Below the pieces are notes generated by a model that made no database searches, was not told the DNA's origin, and worked only from the letters and a program-made list of their open reading frames with translations. DNA of 64,000 nucleotides from contig NZ_JARAMP010000013.1 in assembly GCF_028802875.1 (NCBI RefSeq), positions 62,001-126,000 of the forward strand, read 5' to 3'. The position numbers were made by a program, and so were the translations under genes. Every line of letters begins with the position of its first letter. The first letter of the stretch is position 1. This document shows positions 17,018 through 25,833 of the stretch, one piece after another. This DNA comes from Seohaeicola sp024304985. Lineage in GTDB: Bacteria; Pseudomonadota; Alphaproteobacteria; Rhodobacterales; Rhodobacteraceae.

Positions 17018-18310
17018 ATGGCAGGCACGACACGGCCCTTCGCGGCCTTCGAATGGATGATCGCCTGGCGCTACCTGCGGGCGCGCCGCGCCGAGGGCGG
17101 TGTGTCTGTGATGACATGGATCAGCCTGATCGGGATCACGCTGGCGGTGTTTGCGCTGATCGCGACGCTGGCGGTGCGCTCGGGCTTTCGGGCGGAATTC
17201 GTCGATACGATCCTTGGGGCCAACGCTCATGTGACCGTCTACAATGCGGGGCAGGTCGATCCGGTCACCGGGGCGATCAATCGCAGCCTGACCGATTATG
17301 AGGCGATGGCGGCCAGTTTGACGTCTGTGCCCGGCGTGATCCGCGCGGCCCCGCTGATCAAGGGGCAGGTCATGGCGAATGCCAGTGGCCGCAATGCCGG
17401 GATCGAGGTGTTCGGGATCAGTGCCGATGACCTGCGCGGCATCCCGCGCGTCGGCGGCGATCAGGCGCAGGCGCAGGGCGATCTGGCGCGGTTTGACGAG
17501 GGGATCGCCATCGGCTCGGGCGTGGCGCGAGAGTTGGGGCTGGGTCTGGGTGACAGGATCCGCATCATCTCGCCGGATGGCGCGCGCACCGCCTTTGGCA
17601 CCAGTCCGCGGGTCAAGGCCTATGAGGTGGTCTATATCTTCACGGCCGGACGCTGGGACATCGACCGCACGCGTGTCTATCTGCCGTTTGCCGAAGCGCA
17701 GAGCTATTTCAACCGCGAGGGTCTGGCTGACGAGATCGAAGTGATGGTCGAGACTCCCGAACAGATCGAGCGTATGGAACTGGCCTTGTTGGAGGCGGCG
17801 GGACCACGCGCGCAGCTTTGGACATGGCGCGATTCCAGCGGCGGGTTCCTGCGGGCGCTGGAGATCGAGGACAATGTGATGTTCGTGATCCTGTCCATTC
17901 TGGTGCTGATCGCGGCGATGAACATCGTCTCGGGCTTGATCATGCTGGTCAAGAACAAGGGGCGCGACATCGGTATCCTGCGGACCATGGGCCTGACCGA
18001 AGGCTCCGTGCTGCGGGTGTTTTTCATCTGTGGGGCCTTTACCGGCATCATCGGCACGGCGGCTGGTGTGATCCTGGGCTGCCTCTTCGCCATCTATATC
18101 GACCCGATCTTCTCCTTCGTGAACTACGTGGCGGGCGGCGGCGTCTGGGACCCAGCCGTGCGGGGCATCTATGCCTTGCCGGCCAAGCTGCAACTGGGTG
18201 ATGTGCTGTCGGCGGTGGTGTTGTCGCTGGGCCTGTCCTTCATCGTCACGATTTTTCCGGCGCGGCGCGCGGCGCGGATGAACCCGGTGGAGGCGCTGCG
18301 CTATGAGTGA
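17018..18310 (+). CDS. lolC: Lipoprotein-releasing ABC transporter, membrane subunit
   Basis: This inner-membrane subunit of the Lol complex detaches outer-membrane lipoproteins for transfer to LolA. The 430-residue protein starts FEWMIAWRYLRARRAEGGVSVMTW, the LolC/E signature. One helix (about 26-48) precedes a large periplasmic domain, then three C-terminal helices with MLVKNKGRDIGILRTMG (coupling helix) and the terminal ARRAARMNPVEALRYE. A GGGAAGGG ribosome site precedes 17018. It overlaps lolD by 8 bp. As in many alphaproteobacteria, one gene probably supplies both the LolC and LolE roles. Confidence 0.93.
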   Translation: MAGTTRPFAAFEWMIAWRYLRARRAEGGVSVMTWISLIGITLAVFALIATLAVRSGFRAEFVDTILGANAHVTVYNAGQVDPVTGAINRSLTDYEAMAASLTSVPGVIRAAPLIKGQVMANASGRNAGIEVFGISADDLRGIPRVGGDQAQAQGDLARFDEGIAIGSGVARELGLGLGDRIRIISPDGARTAFGTSPRVKAYEVVYIFTAGRWDIDRTRVYLPFAEAQSYFNREGLADEIEVMVETPEQIERMELALLEAAGPRAQLWTWRDSSGGFLRALEIEDNVMFVILSILVLIAAMNIVSGLIMLVKNKGRDIGILRTMGLTEGSVLRVFFICGAFTGIIGTAAGVILGCLFAIYIDPIFSFVNYVAGGGVWDPAVRGIYALPAKLQLGDVLSAVVLSLGLSFIVTIFPARRAARMNPVEALRYE

Positions 18311-18989
18311 TGTGGTGCTGGAACTGGCAGGGGTCGAGAAGACCTATAACCGTGGCAAGCCCAATGCCGTGCAGGTTCTGCAAGGCGTCGATCTGACCGT
18401 GGCGCGTGGCGAGGTGGTGGCGCTGGTGGCGCCTTCCGGTGCGGGCAAATCCACGCTGCTGCATATCGCGGGGCTGCTGGATACGGCCGACGCCGGATCG
18501 GTACGGATCGGCGGGGCGGACATGGCCGGGTTGTCCGACCGGCGGCGCACGGCGGTCAGGCGGGCGGATGTGGGTTTCATCTACCAGTTCCACCATCTGT
18601 TGCCCGAGTTTTCGGCGCAGGAGAATATCGTGCTGCCGCAATTGGCCAATGGCGTGGCCAAGGCGGCGGCGCAGGCGCGGGCGATGGACCTGCTGACCCG
18701 CGTCGGCATTGCGCCCCGCGCCGAGCATCGCCCCGCCGCCCTGTCGGGGGGGGAGCAACAACGCGTGGCATTTTGCCGGGCGCTGGCCAATGAGCCGCGC
18801 CTTCTGCTGGCGGACGAGCCGACCGGAAACCTTGATCCGGCCACCTCGGATCAGGTGTTCGGGGCGCTGATGGATCTGGTGCGTGGCACCGGGCTGTCGG
18901 CGCTGATCGCCACGCATAACCTTGATCTGGCCGCCCGGATGGACCGTGTCCTGCGGCTGGACAAGGGGCATCTGACCGAGGGTCTGTAG
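18303..18989 (+). CDS. lolD: Lipoprotein-releasing ABC transporter ATPase
   Basis: This cytoplasmic ATPase powers LolC/E. The 228-residue protein shows Walker A as APSGAGKS (43-50), a Q-loop region GFIYQFHHLLPEFSAQENI, signature LSGGEQQR (147-154), Walker B LLLADEPTG (ending at 175) and the switch His in ATHNLDLA. The first Walker A residue is Ala rather than the usual Gly, which is tolerated. It is translationally coupled to the membrane subunit. Confidence 0.95.
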   Translation: MSDVVLELAGVEKTYNRGKPNAVQVLQGVDLTVARGEVVALVAPSGAGKSTLLHIAGLLDTADAGSVRIGGADMAGLSDRRRTAVRRADVGFIYQFHHLLPEFSAQENIVLPQLANGVAKAAAQARAMDLLTRVGIAPRAEHRPAALSGGEQQRVAFCRALANEPRLLLADEPTGNLDPATSDQVFGALMDLVRGTGLSALIATHNLDLAARMDRVLRLDKGHLTEGL

Positions 18990-19083
18990 GGACCTTCGCC
19001 AGCAGGCCGCCTTTCACGCAGACGTGTCAAGCAGGTGAACGACTGATGGTCTAATCTGCGGCCAGTGCTGCAGAGAGGTCCTC

Positions 19084-19737
19084 ATGCCATTGTCCCGACA
19101 CGCCATCATCGCCGCGCTGCTCTTCACTGCGGCGGCACCGGCACAGGCCGAACCGCTGCGCTTCACTCCGGAATGGCGCGAGCAGAGTTTCCCCCGCCTT
19201 GACGCCAATCGCTATGGGGCGCGGGGTGATCGTCTGGATATCGTCTCGGATCAGGCGGTGTCAGTGCTCTATACCGCCTTGCCGGAAAGCAGATGGCTGG
19301 GGCGGCAAGCCACATGGAACTGGACGGTCGAGCAATCAGTGCCGCCCACCGATTTGCGGAACAAGGGCGGGGATGACCGCAATATCTCGCTCTATTTCGT
19401 GTTCATGGACGAGGCATCCGCCCGTCGCGCCGGACCAAATCCGCGTCTGCGCAGCCTGTTGGGCAATCGCAATGCGCGGATGCTGGTCTATGTCTGGGGC
19501 GGCGATCACGCGCGGGGTGATGTGCTGGACAGCCCCTATCTTGAGGCGCGGGGGAAAACATTGATCCTGCGGGGGGCGGGCACCGGCAGCCATGCCGAGA
19601 CGGTCGATCTGTCGGCGGACTATGCCCGCATCTTCGGTGGCACGCCCGAGGCTTTGGTGGGTATCGCGGTGTCCGCGGACAGCGACGATACGCAAACCGC
19701 GATCCGGGCGCGCATCAGCGATATGGTGATCCGCTAA
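19084..19737 (+). CDS. Exported DUF3047 protein
   Basis: The 217-residue product has a signal peptide ending AQAEP and then a beta-rich domain with WNWTVEQSVPPTDLRNKGGDDR, LYFVFMD and MLVYVWGG. These match DUF3047, a family of periplasmic or cell-surface proteins with a sandwich-like fold and no known activity. It follows lolD by 94 bp on the same strand, with GAGAGG near the start, and is convergent with the transporter downstream. Confidence 0.78.
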   Translation: MPLSRHAIIAALLFTAAAPAQAEPLRFTPEWREQSFPRLDANRYGARGDRLDIVSDQAVSVLYTALPESRWLGRQATWNWTVEQSVPPTDLRNKGGDDRNISLYFVFMDEASARRAGPNPRLRSLLGNRNARMLVYVWGGDHARGDVLDSPYLEARGKTLILRGAGTGSHAETVDLSADYARIFGGTPEALVGIAVSADSDDTQTAIRARISDMVIR

Positions 19738-19749
19738 GCGGTTGGCGTG

Positions 19750-20199
19750 TCACGCTTTCTGCGTAAGGAACACGCCCGCCGCCATCAAGGCGATCCCGCC
19801 TGCGCGCGGCAGCGACAACGGGCTGATCCGCGCACCGAACAGGCCGAAATGGTCGATCAGCGCGGCGCTGATCAACTGACCCAGCAGCACGAAGAAAACG
19901 GCATTCCCGACCCCGAACTTGGGCGCGATGAAGGTGATCGACAGGATGTAGAAGGCCACCAGCAGCCCCGCCAGAAACAGGTGTTTCGGCGCGGTCACGA
20001 TCGTGGCCAAGGATGGTGCGCCCTTCAGCATCAGAACCACCAGCGTTGTGGTCAGCGCCACCGTGAACAGAATGGCTGCGGCCGCGACCGGCGAGCCAAG
20101 CCGGGTGCCCAGCCCCGCATTGAGGGCGGCAAGGACCGGAATCCCTATCCCGGCGGCCAGCATCGTCAGGGCATAGGCTGTGGTCGGGGGCATCATCAT
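19750..20199 (-). CDS. DMT-superfamily transporter, YdcZ (DUF606) type
   Basis: The 149-residue protein has five hydrophobic helices. It begins with a helix containing AGIGIPVLAALNAGLGTRLGSP and later has FYILSITFIAPKFGVGNAVFFVLLGQLISAALIDHFG, the distinctive YdcZ repeat. Such half-size transporters work as dimers; the substrate is unknown. Its ATG overlaps the stop of the upstream thioesterase gene, so both are made from one minus-strand transcript. Confidence 0.85.
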   Translation of the reverse strand: MMMPPTTAYALTMLAAGIGIPVLAALNAGLGTRLGSPVAAAAILFTVALTTTLVVLMLKGAPSLATIVTAPKHLFLAGLLVAFYILSITFIAPKFGVGNAVFFVLLGQLISAALIDHFGLFGARISPLSLPRAGGIALMAAGVFLTQKA

Positions 20200-20621
20200 C
20201 GGGGCGCTTTCTCGGGCACAAAGAAGGTGGCAGAGGCGCTGGCAACAGGGCGACCATCAGGCAGGGCGACCAGATCCGCCTGCGCAAAGATCAGCGACCG
20301 GCCCGCGCGTGTGATCCGCGCCGTGCAACGGATTCGCTCGCCCCGTCCGGCGCTCAGGAACTGGGTGTCCAGATTGGTGGTCGCCACGTCGCGCGGCGCC
20401 CCGAAATGTGCGGCCGTGGACAGGACCATCGCGGTATCTGCCAGCGTGGCCAGCGCCTGACCGCAAACGATGCCGCCCATCCGGGCCACCGCTTCGGTGA
20501 TCGGCATGGACAGCACGGCGCGGCCCTCGGGCGACACCTCATCGACACGCAGATCCAACGCCTGCACCCATGGGGCAAAGGAACTGGCCAGAAACGCCTG
20601 TGCTTCGCTCGCGCTGAACAT
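20196..20621 (-). CDS. PaaI-type hotdog thioesterase
   Basis: The 141-residue protein has the hotdog-fold core GGIVCGQALATLADTAMVLS, followed by ATTNLDTQFLSAG and the closing strand. It probably hydrolyses acyl-CoA or aryl-CoA in the cytoplasm. The start at 20621 gives the usual length. It is divergent from the cytochrome trio; the Fnr-type box at 20682-20695 lies about 60 bp upstream of this start as well, so shared control is possible. Confidence 0.82.
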   Translation of the reverse strand: MFSASEAQAFLASSFAPWVQALDLRVDEVSPEGRAVLSMPITEAVARMGGIVCGQALATLADTAMVLSTAAHFGAPRDVATTNLDTQFLSAGRGERIRCTARITRAGRSLIFAQADLVALPDGRPVASASATFFVPEKAPR

Positions 20622-20681
20622 GTGATGATCCCTTGCCCTGTCTTGGGCGCAGAATGCCGGTCCGGGCGGGATTTGCAACCT

Positions 20682-20695
20682 CTGATCCAGATCAA
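20682..20695 (+). promoter_or_regulatory. Fnr/FnrL-type box upstream of the cytochrome trio
   Basis: CTGAT-CCAG-ATCAA differs from the TTGAT-N4-ATCAA consensus at one base. It is centred 59 bp ahead of the first cytochrome start codon. If it acts at the usual -41.5 position, transcription would begin near 20730, giving a leader of about 18 bases that still contains the strong AGAGGAGG ribosome site. The -10 match (CACACT, 20718-20723) is weak. Confidence 0.6.
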
Positions 20696-20747
20696 GGCAG
20701 GGGCTGTCCTATTGGCTCACACTCAACCAAAAGCAGAGGAGGCGAGA

Positions 20748-21182
20748 ATGACAATCACTGTAAAGCGTTCGGCGCGACATGCGGCACGATGCGCTCTGGT
20801 CCTTGGTCTGGGTGGACTGTTGGTGGCCTGCGCACCAGAGCCCATTCCATCCCCCGGTGCCTCTGCCTTTCAGGATTATTGCGCGATCTGCCATGGAACT
20901 CGCGCTTTGGGTGATGGTCCGGTTGCACCGGACCTGAAAGTGCCGCCCCCCGATCTGACGCTGATCGCCAGTCGCAATGGCGGTGTGTTCCCGCTACGCG
21001 CGGTGGCTGATACCGTCTATGGCTATTCCGGCAAGCATGACGCCGATCTGATGCCGGAATTCAGCCCGCTTCTGGATGGCCCGGATGTGGCCGTGCCCAA
21101 ATCCGATGGCAGCGGGGACGAGGTCATGCCCGTCCGTCTGGCAGAGGTCGTGACCTATCTTGAAAGCCTGCAACGCGAGTGA
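20748..21182 (+). CDS. Lipid-anchored single-haem cytochrome c (first of three)
   Basis: The 144-residue precursor has a signal peptide with lipobox LVAC, so the mature protein should be membrane-anchored in the periplasm. One haem site CAICH is followed by a PPPDLTLIASRNGGVFPL segment and a likely axial Met in LMPEFSPLL, then a C-terminal helix VVTYLESLQ that packs on haem in small c-type cytochromes. Two shorter paralogs follow at 22 bp and then with overlap. The AGAGGAGG ribosome site fixes the start. It probably carries electrons on or between membrane complexes; partners are not in view. Confidence 0.85.
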   Translation: MTITVKRSARHAARCALVLGLGGLLVACAPEPIPSPGASAFQDYCAICHGTRALGDGPVAPDLKVPPPDLTLIASRNGGVFPLRAVADTVYGYSGKHDADLMPEFSPLLDGPDVAVPKSDGSGDEVMPVRLAEVVTYLESLQRE

Positions 21183-21204
21183 CCAGCGTGGAAAGGACAG
21201 TGCG

Positions 21205-21609
21205 ATGAGACAACTTGCAAGATCTGCCTTTGGCCATTTGTTGGGTCTGATCCCTCTGACCGGTCATGCACAGGACGTCGATCAGGGCGCGGCCCTGTTT
21301 CAATGGTATTGCGCCAGTTGCCACGGCACCGCCGCTGATGGCGCGGGGCCAATGGCTCCGGTTCTGCTGGTGCAACCCAGCGACCTGACCCGCCTTAGCG
21401 CATCATCGCAGGGAGAGTTTCCGCTTCTGCGCGTGGTCCGACGTATCGACGGCTCTGACCCGCTGGTCAGCCATGGCAGCGCAATGCCCGTCTACGGTCC
21501 CTTGTTTCAGGGGAATGAGGTTGCGCTCAAGACCGCGGCAGGCCAACCTGTGCTGATGGGGCGGTCGGTCGCCGATCTTGTCCTCTACTTGCAGGAGATC
21601 CAGAAATGA
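21205..21609 (+). CDS. Periplasmic single-haem cytochrome c (second of three)
   Basis: The 134-residue precursor has a signal peptide ending near GHAQDV, but no lipobox, so this member should be soluble in the periplasm. It carries haem motif CASCH, a PSDLTRLSASSQGEFPL segment, a likely axial Met in AMPVYGPLF and a C-terminal helix LVLYLQEIQ. The layout matches its two neighbours closely. The start is at 21205 after GAAAGGAC. The third cytochrome begins in its stop codon (ATGA). Confidence 0.85.
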   Translation: MRQLARSAFGHLLGLIPLTGHAQDVDQGAALFQWYCASCHGTAADGAGPMAPVLLVQPSDLTRLSASSQGEFPLLRVVRRIDGSDPLVSHGSAMPVYGPLFQGNEVALKTAAGQPVLMGRSVADLVLYLQEIQK

Positions 21610-22013
21610 AGCCGCTGATCCTCAGTTTCGGTATCGTGGGACTGGGGGCTATCGTGGCCTGCGCCACGATTGACATGCCAGAACCCGTCGAGGGGCAGAT
21701 CGTCTTTGACCAGAACTGCGCCTTGTGCCATGGCGATTCCGGTCGCGGTGACGGGCTCTTGGCGGCCAAACTGCAACCGGCCCCGCCCGATCTGACGCGC
21801 ATTACCTTTCGTGAAAAGGATGTCTTCCCGCGCACACGGGTGCTGTCGGTCATCGACGGCTATACCCGTCAGACCCCGGACGAGGCGATGCCTGAGTTCG
21901 GTCTGTTGCTGGAAGGCGAGACCGTGCCCGTGGTGCTGGAGGATGGCACCTTATCCCCTGTTCCGCGTCCGCTTGCGGCCCTGCTGGTCTATCTGGAAAG
22001 TATCCAGCGCTAG
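21606..22013 (+). CDS. Lipid-anchored single-haem cytochrome c (third of three)
   Basis: The 135-residue precursor has a lipobox IVAC and a haem motif CALCH. The family pattern PPDLTRITFREKDVFP, axial Met in AMPEFGLLL and closing helix LLVYLESIQ all recur. It overlaps the second cytochrome by 4 bp and its 3' end overlaps the convergent DUF1194 gene by 4 bp. Together the three look like tandem duplicates that kept one layout while two became lipoproteins and one stayed soluble. Confidence 0.85.
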   Translation: MKPLILSFGIVGLGAIVACATIDMPEPVEGQIVFDQNCALCHGDSGRGDGLLAAKLQPAPPDLTRITFREKDVFPRTRVLSVIDGYTRQTPDEAMPEFGLLLEGETVPVVLEDGTLSPVPRPLAALLVYLESIQR

Positions 22014-22714
22014 TCATCAAGGGCCAGAACCATGTCTGGCGTCCGGTTCGAAATCTCGAGGATCAGCTTGCGGCGGACCGCTTCCGCAAAATCCTCGCGA
22101 CTGGCCGCAGGCAGGGTAAAGGCATTGGGGCCGCCGATGATCTGGTCACGGTAATTCGCTTCCAGCGTCGCGCCGCGACCCATGTCATCGGTCAGCATCA
22201 GGGGCAGACCATTGATGGTGATCCCCGCGGCCAAAACCAGCGCGCGGGCCTCGGCGATCGAGGGGCCCGACCAGTTGTTCACGCTGTCGCCGGAAAAGTC
22301 GATCACGCGGCGCCAGCCTTCTATGTCATTTTCCTCGATCAGCTGCTTGCCGCGCAGCAACGCTGATCCGATGGCATTGCGCCCCAGTGCACGGCGCACC
22401 GGGTTATCCAGTTGCGCCGCAAAGATGGCCGCCGCCTCGGGACCGTCGATGCGCGTCCAGTCCACAATGACCGCCTGATTGGCCGCCCATTCGACATAGG
22501 TCACAGCGATACTGCCATAAGCGGTGTTCTGGATGGCTGCGATCACATCAGGGTCTGTGATGGCCTGCGCATAGCCACGCCGCTGCAACAGCAGTTCCTC
22601 CGGGTCGATGGAGCCCGACGCATCGGCCATCAGCACCAGTTCCAGATCCGTGTCCTGCGCCCGCAGGGGCAGGGCGGCAAGGATCAGGGCAAGAGAAAGG
22701 ATCAAACGGCGCAT
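22010..22714 (-). CDS. Exported VWA-like DUF1194 protein
   Basis: The 234-residue protein has a signal peptide (cleavage near LRAQDT) and a von Willebrand A-like fold with metal-ion-dependent adhesion motif DASGS (31-35), VTYVEWAA and the NAIGSALLRGKQLIEEND helix of the DUF1194 family. It is probably periplasmic and may bind another protein through the bound metal ion. It is convergent with the cytochrome trio and overlaps it by 4 bp, so it is not in the same transcript. Confidence 0.82.
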   Translation of the reverse strand: MRRLILSLALILAALPLRAQDTDLELVLMADASGSIDPEELLLQRRGYAQAITDPDVIAAIQNTAYGSIAVTYVEWAANQAVIVDWTRIDGPEAAAIFAAQLDNPVRRALGRNAIGSALLRGKQLIEENDIEGWRRVIDFSGDSVNNWSGPSIAEARALVLAAGITINGLPLMLTDDMGRGATLEANYRDQIIGGPNAFTLPAASREDFAEAVRRKLILEISNRTPDMVLALDD

Positions 22715-22762
22715 AGCCTGAGGTTAGGGCAACTGCGCGCTTTGGGAAGGGGGGGCTGGACG

Positions 22763-24721
22763 TTAGACGTCCAGTTCCTCCACGAACCGCGCATTTTCCG
22801 AGATATACTGGAACCGCAGTTCGGGTTTCTTGCCCATCAGCCGTTCAACCAGATCGCCGGTTTCGCCCGGTTCGTCCTCGTCGATCGTCACGCGGATCAG
22901 CTTGCGGCTGGCCGGGTCCATCGTCGTTTCCTTCAGGTCCTTGGCGTCCATCTCTCCCAGACCCTTGAAGCGGCTGACGTCGATCTTGCCCTTGCCACCC
23001 AGACCCTTTTCCAGCCAGACCGCCTTTTCCGCCTCGTCGATGCAATAGACGCGCTTGGCCCCTTGGGTCAGGCGGAACAGCGGCGGGCAGGCAAGATAGA
23101 GATGCCCCTTGTCGATCATCGGTCGCATCTGCGTGAAAAAGAACGTCATCAGCAGCGCCGCGATATGCGCGCCGTCCACATCGGCATCGGTCATGATGAT
23201 GACCTTGTCATAACGCAGGTCGTCGATGTTGAACTTGGAGCCAAGGCTGACGCCAAGCGCCTGCGTCAGATCGCTGATCTCCTGGTTCGATCCCAGCTTG
23301 CCCGAGGCCGCACCCAGCACGTTCAGGATCTTGCCCCGCAGCGGCAGCAGGGCCTGGGTTTTGCGGTCACGCGCCATCTTGGCCGATCCGCCCGCCGAGT
23401 CGCCCTCGACGATGAACAGTTCGGTCCCCTCGCGCGTGGCCGATGTGCAATCCACCAGCTTGCCGGGCAGACGCAGTTTCTTGGTCGCGGTCTTGCGCTG
23501 GGTTTCCTTTTCCTGACGGCGGCGCAGGCGTTCTTCCGCGCGCAGCACCAGAAAATCAAGGATCGCGCCTGCGGATTTCGTATCTGCCGCCAGCCAGTTG
23601 TCGAAATGGTCGCGCACCGAGTTTTCCACCAGACGCGCGGCTTCCATCGTGGCAAGGCGGTCCTTGGTCTGACCGACGAATTCCGGCTCGCTGATGAAAC
23701 AGCTGACCAACGCGCAGCCGCCGGTCACCAGATCCTCGCGGGTGATTTCCTTGGCCTTGCGGTTGTTTACCAGATCGCCGTAGGCGCGGATGCCCTTGAG
23801 GATCGCCGCCCAGAAACCCGCTTCATGGGTGCCGCCCTCGGGCGTGGGCACGGTGTTGCAATAGGACTGGATGAACCCATCGCGCGAGGGCGTCCAGTTG
23901 ATCGCCCATTCCACCTTGCCGGGGACGTTGAACTTCTCGCCGAATTCGACAGTGCCCGCAAAGGGACGGTCGGCATAGGTCGCGGCCTTGCCCAAGGTTT
24001 CGTTCAGGTAGTCGGACAGACCACCGGGAAAATGGAACACAGCCTCCTGCGGGGTTTCCCCGTCATCAATGGCGGATTTCCAGCGGATCTCGACACCCGA
24101 AAACAGATAGGCCTTTGAGCGAATGGATTTGAACAACCGCGCCGGTTTGAAGCGGTGATGCCCGAAGATCTGCTCGTCCGCGTGGAAGGTCACCATGGTG
24201 CCGCGCCGGTTGGGGGCGGCTCCCACCTTCTGGATCGGTCCCAGCGGAATCCCGCGCGAGAACCGCTGTTCATAAAGCTCCTTGTTCCGCGCGACCTGCA
24301 CCACCATGCTGTCGGACAGCGCGTTCACGACGGAGGCCCCCACACCGTGCAACCCGCCCGATGTCTGATAGGCCTTGCCGGAAAACTTGCCGCCAGCGTG
24401 CAAGGTGCACAGGATCACCTCCAGCGCGCTCTTGTCGGGAAACTTCGGGTGCGGGTCGATGGGAATCCCGCGCCCGTTGTCGCGGATGGTGACGGCGAAA
24501 TCCTCGTGCAGTTCCACCTCGATGCGGTTGGCATGGCCCGCCACCGCCTCGTCCATCGAGTTGTCCAGAACCTCTGCCACCAGATGATGCAACGCACGCT
24601 CGTCCGTGCCGCCGATATACATGCCGGGGCGTTTGCGGACGGGTTCCAGCCCTTCAAGGACTTCGATCGAGGAGGCGTTGTAATCGTCGGGGGCGGTTCC
24701 GGTCAGAAGATCGTTGGCCAT
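22763..24721 (-). CDS. parE: DNA topoisomerase IV subunit B
   Basis: This ATPase subunit of topoisomerase IV decatenates sister chromosomes with ParC. The 652-residue protein has the GHKL ATPase motifs (LDNSMDEAVAGHA, IRDNGRGIP, HAGGKFSGKAYQTSGGLHGVGASVVN) and the TOPRIM segment ELFIVEGDSAGGSAKMARDRKTQALLPLRGKILNV, then DADVDGAHI and the C-terminal RFKGLGEM. The wording at the DNA-gate (QTSGGLHGVG, 652-residue length) favours ParE over GyrB. The start at 24721 is chosen by the conserved N-terminus. A post-stop repeat copy lies in its leader. Confidence 0.94.
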   Translation of the reverse strand: MANDLLTGTAPDDYNASSIEVLEGLEPVRKRPGMYIGGTDERALHHLVAEVLDNSMDEAVAGHANRIEVELHEDFAVTIRDNGRGIPIDPHPKFPDKSALEVILCTLHAGGKFSGKAYQTSGGLHGVGASVVNALSDSMVVQVARNKELYEQRFSRGIPLGPIQKVGAAPNRRGTMVTFHADEQIFGHHRFKPARLFKSIRSKAYLFSGVEIRWKSAIDDGETPQEAVFHFPGGLSDYLNETLGKAATYADRPFAGTVEFGEKFNVPGKVEWAINWTPSRDGFIQSYCNTVPTPEGGTHEAGFWAAILKGIRAYGDLVNNRKAKEITREDLVTGGCALVSCFISEPEFVGQTKDRLATMEAARLVENSVRDHFDNWLAADTKSAGAILDFLVLRAEERLRRRQEKETQRKTATKKLRLPGKLVDCTSATREGTELFIVEGDSAGGSAKMARDRKTQALLPLRGKILNVLGAASGKLGSNQEISDLTQALGVSLGSKFNIDDLRYDKVIIMTDADVDGAHIAALLMTFFFTQMRPMIDKGHLYLACPPLFRLTQGAKRVYCIDEAEKAVWLEKGLGGKGKIDVSRFKGLGEMDAKDLKETTMDPASRKLIRVTIDEDEPGETGDLVERLMGKKPELRFQYISENARFVEELDV

Positions 24722-24849
24722 GCTGCTGCTTTGTTTTTGTGGGTTGGCGGACACTATGTCAGAAGGCGGCGGCAGGGGAAAGCGGTCTTGGCCCGACAGG
24801 CGGTGAAAGCCGCGCCGGGTGTCATGCCTAGGTGTGGAACGTTGAAGGG

Positions 24850-24885
24850 ACAGGTGGCGCCTGTTTCTTCTTGCCTCAAATATCC
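24850..24885 (-). repeat. Post-stop repeat, copy D, with small hairpin
   Basis: On the minus strand, 18 bp after the hydrolase stop, reads GGATATTT-GAG-GCAAGAAGAAA (plus-strand 24885 down to 24864). A 5-bp hairpin ACAGG/CCTGT follows at once (24865-24850). It lies between the hydrolase gene and parE. Confidence 0.72.
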
Positions 24886-24902
24886 AAAAGCCAGCGGTTG
24901 CC

Positions 24903-25778
24903 TCACGCCATCCAGTCAAGGATGAGCGCCGCGACCGCGTCGGGTTCTTGATGGCATATCCAATGATCGGCCCCGTCGATCCGGTGAATCGTCAGGTCGG
25001 GGGCCAGTTCGTCAAGCCCGTCAAGGCAATCGGTCAACAATGCGGTATCATGCGTGCCCCAGATCAGAAGATGCGGCTGATGCACCGTCAGCGCCGCGCG
25101 CGGCAGGGCGGGCAGGTCGATGATGGGCTGGCCGGGCGCGGCGACTTGCAGGGGTGACGCGCGATACCAGTTCACCATCCCGCGCATCCGCCCTGGTCGC
25201 CCCCATTCAGTCTTGTAGGCCGCCAGTTTGTCAGGCGTCATCCATGACAGGTCCATCTTTGCGGAAAACAGATCCATCAGCTTGGCAAAGCCGTTTTCGG
25301 CCAGCTTTTCCTCGGAACCCGCGCGGCGCAGCCAGAGGATGTATTGCGAGGCCTCAGATTGCGCGCCGCCTTTTGCCATCTCGCGCTGGAAGGGGACGGG
25401 ATGCACGCCATTCAGGATGATGAGGCGATCCACCCGTTCGGGCTGCCGCGCTGCCAGCACATAGGCGACGGACGCGCCCCAGTCATGGCCCAGAACGGTG
25501 ACGGGCCCACCGCCCAGATGGTCGATCAGCGCGACCATGTCGCCCACCAGCTTTCCGGTGGCATATTGCGCCACATCAGCGGGGGCCCAGCTTTGGCCAT
25601 AGCCGCGCTGATCCGGCGCGATGCAGCGATAACGGTCGCATAGCCGTTCGGCCAGTTCCGCCCATGCGCCGGAATATTCGGGAAAGCCGTGCAGCATCAA
25701 CAGGATGGGGGCGCCCGCCGGCCCCCATTCCAGATAGTGGTAGGGCTGGCCGTGCAGGCTGAAATGGTGGCTTTGCAT
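24903..25778 (-). CDS. Alpha/beta hydrolase, epoxide-hydrolase-like
   Basis: The 291-residue protein has the oxyanion-hole motif HGFPE, the strand motif DQRGYGQS, a nucleophile elbow GHDWGA with Asp as nucleophile, and a late GADHW with the catalytic His. Asp rather than Ser at the elbow, with HGFPE, points to epoxide hydrolase or haloalkane dehalogenase chemistry. It is cytoplasmic with no signal peptide. The start at 25778 matches the beginning of the fold. It lies 55 bp after the second hydrolase gene on the same strand. Confidence 0.85.
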   Translation of the reverse strand: MQSHHFSLHGQPYHYLEWGPAGAPILLMLHGFPEYSGAWAELAERLCDRYRCIAPDQRGYGQSWAPADVAQYATGKLVGDMVALIDHLGGGPVTVLGHDWGASVAYVLAARQPERVDRLIILNGVHPVPFQREMAKGGAQSEASQYILWLRRAGSEEKLAENGFAKLMDLFSAKMDLSWMTPDKLAAYKTEWGRPGRMRGMVNWYRASPLQVAAPGQPIIDLPALPRAALTVHQPHLLIWGTHDTALLTDCLDGLDELAPDLTIHRIDGADHWICHQEPDAVAALILDWMA

Positions 25779-25797
25779 GGGGCATCCCCGGTTTGTG

Positions 25798-25826
25798 ACG
25801 GGCCGCACCCCGAAAGCACGGCCCGT
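25798..25826 (-). terminator. Hairpin between two hydrolase genes
   Basis: A perfect 8-bp GC stem (ACGGGCCG/CGGCCCGT) with a 13-nt loop lies right after the stop of the upstream minus-strand gene. There is no T-tract, so it may protect mRNA or partly terminate. Confidence 0.4.
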
Positions 25827-25833
25827 GGCGTGA

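Noticed and set aside
15399..17117. Minus-strand open frame of 572 codons opposite proS
   Set aside because: proS has all class II synthetase motifs; this frame has none and crosses intergenic repeats.
22412..24118. Plus-strand open frame of 568 codons opposite parE
   Set aside because: Antisense shadow; parE motifs are complete on the other strand.
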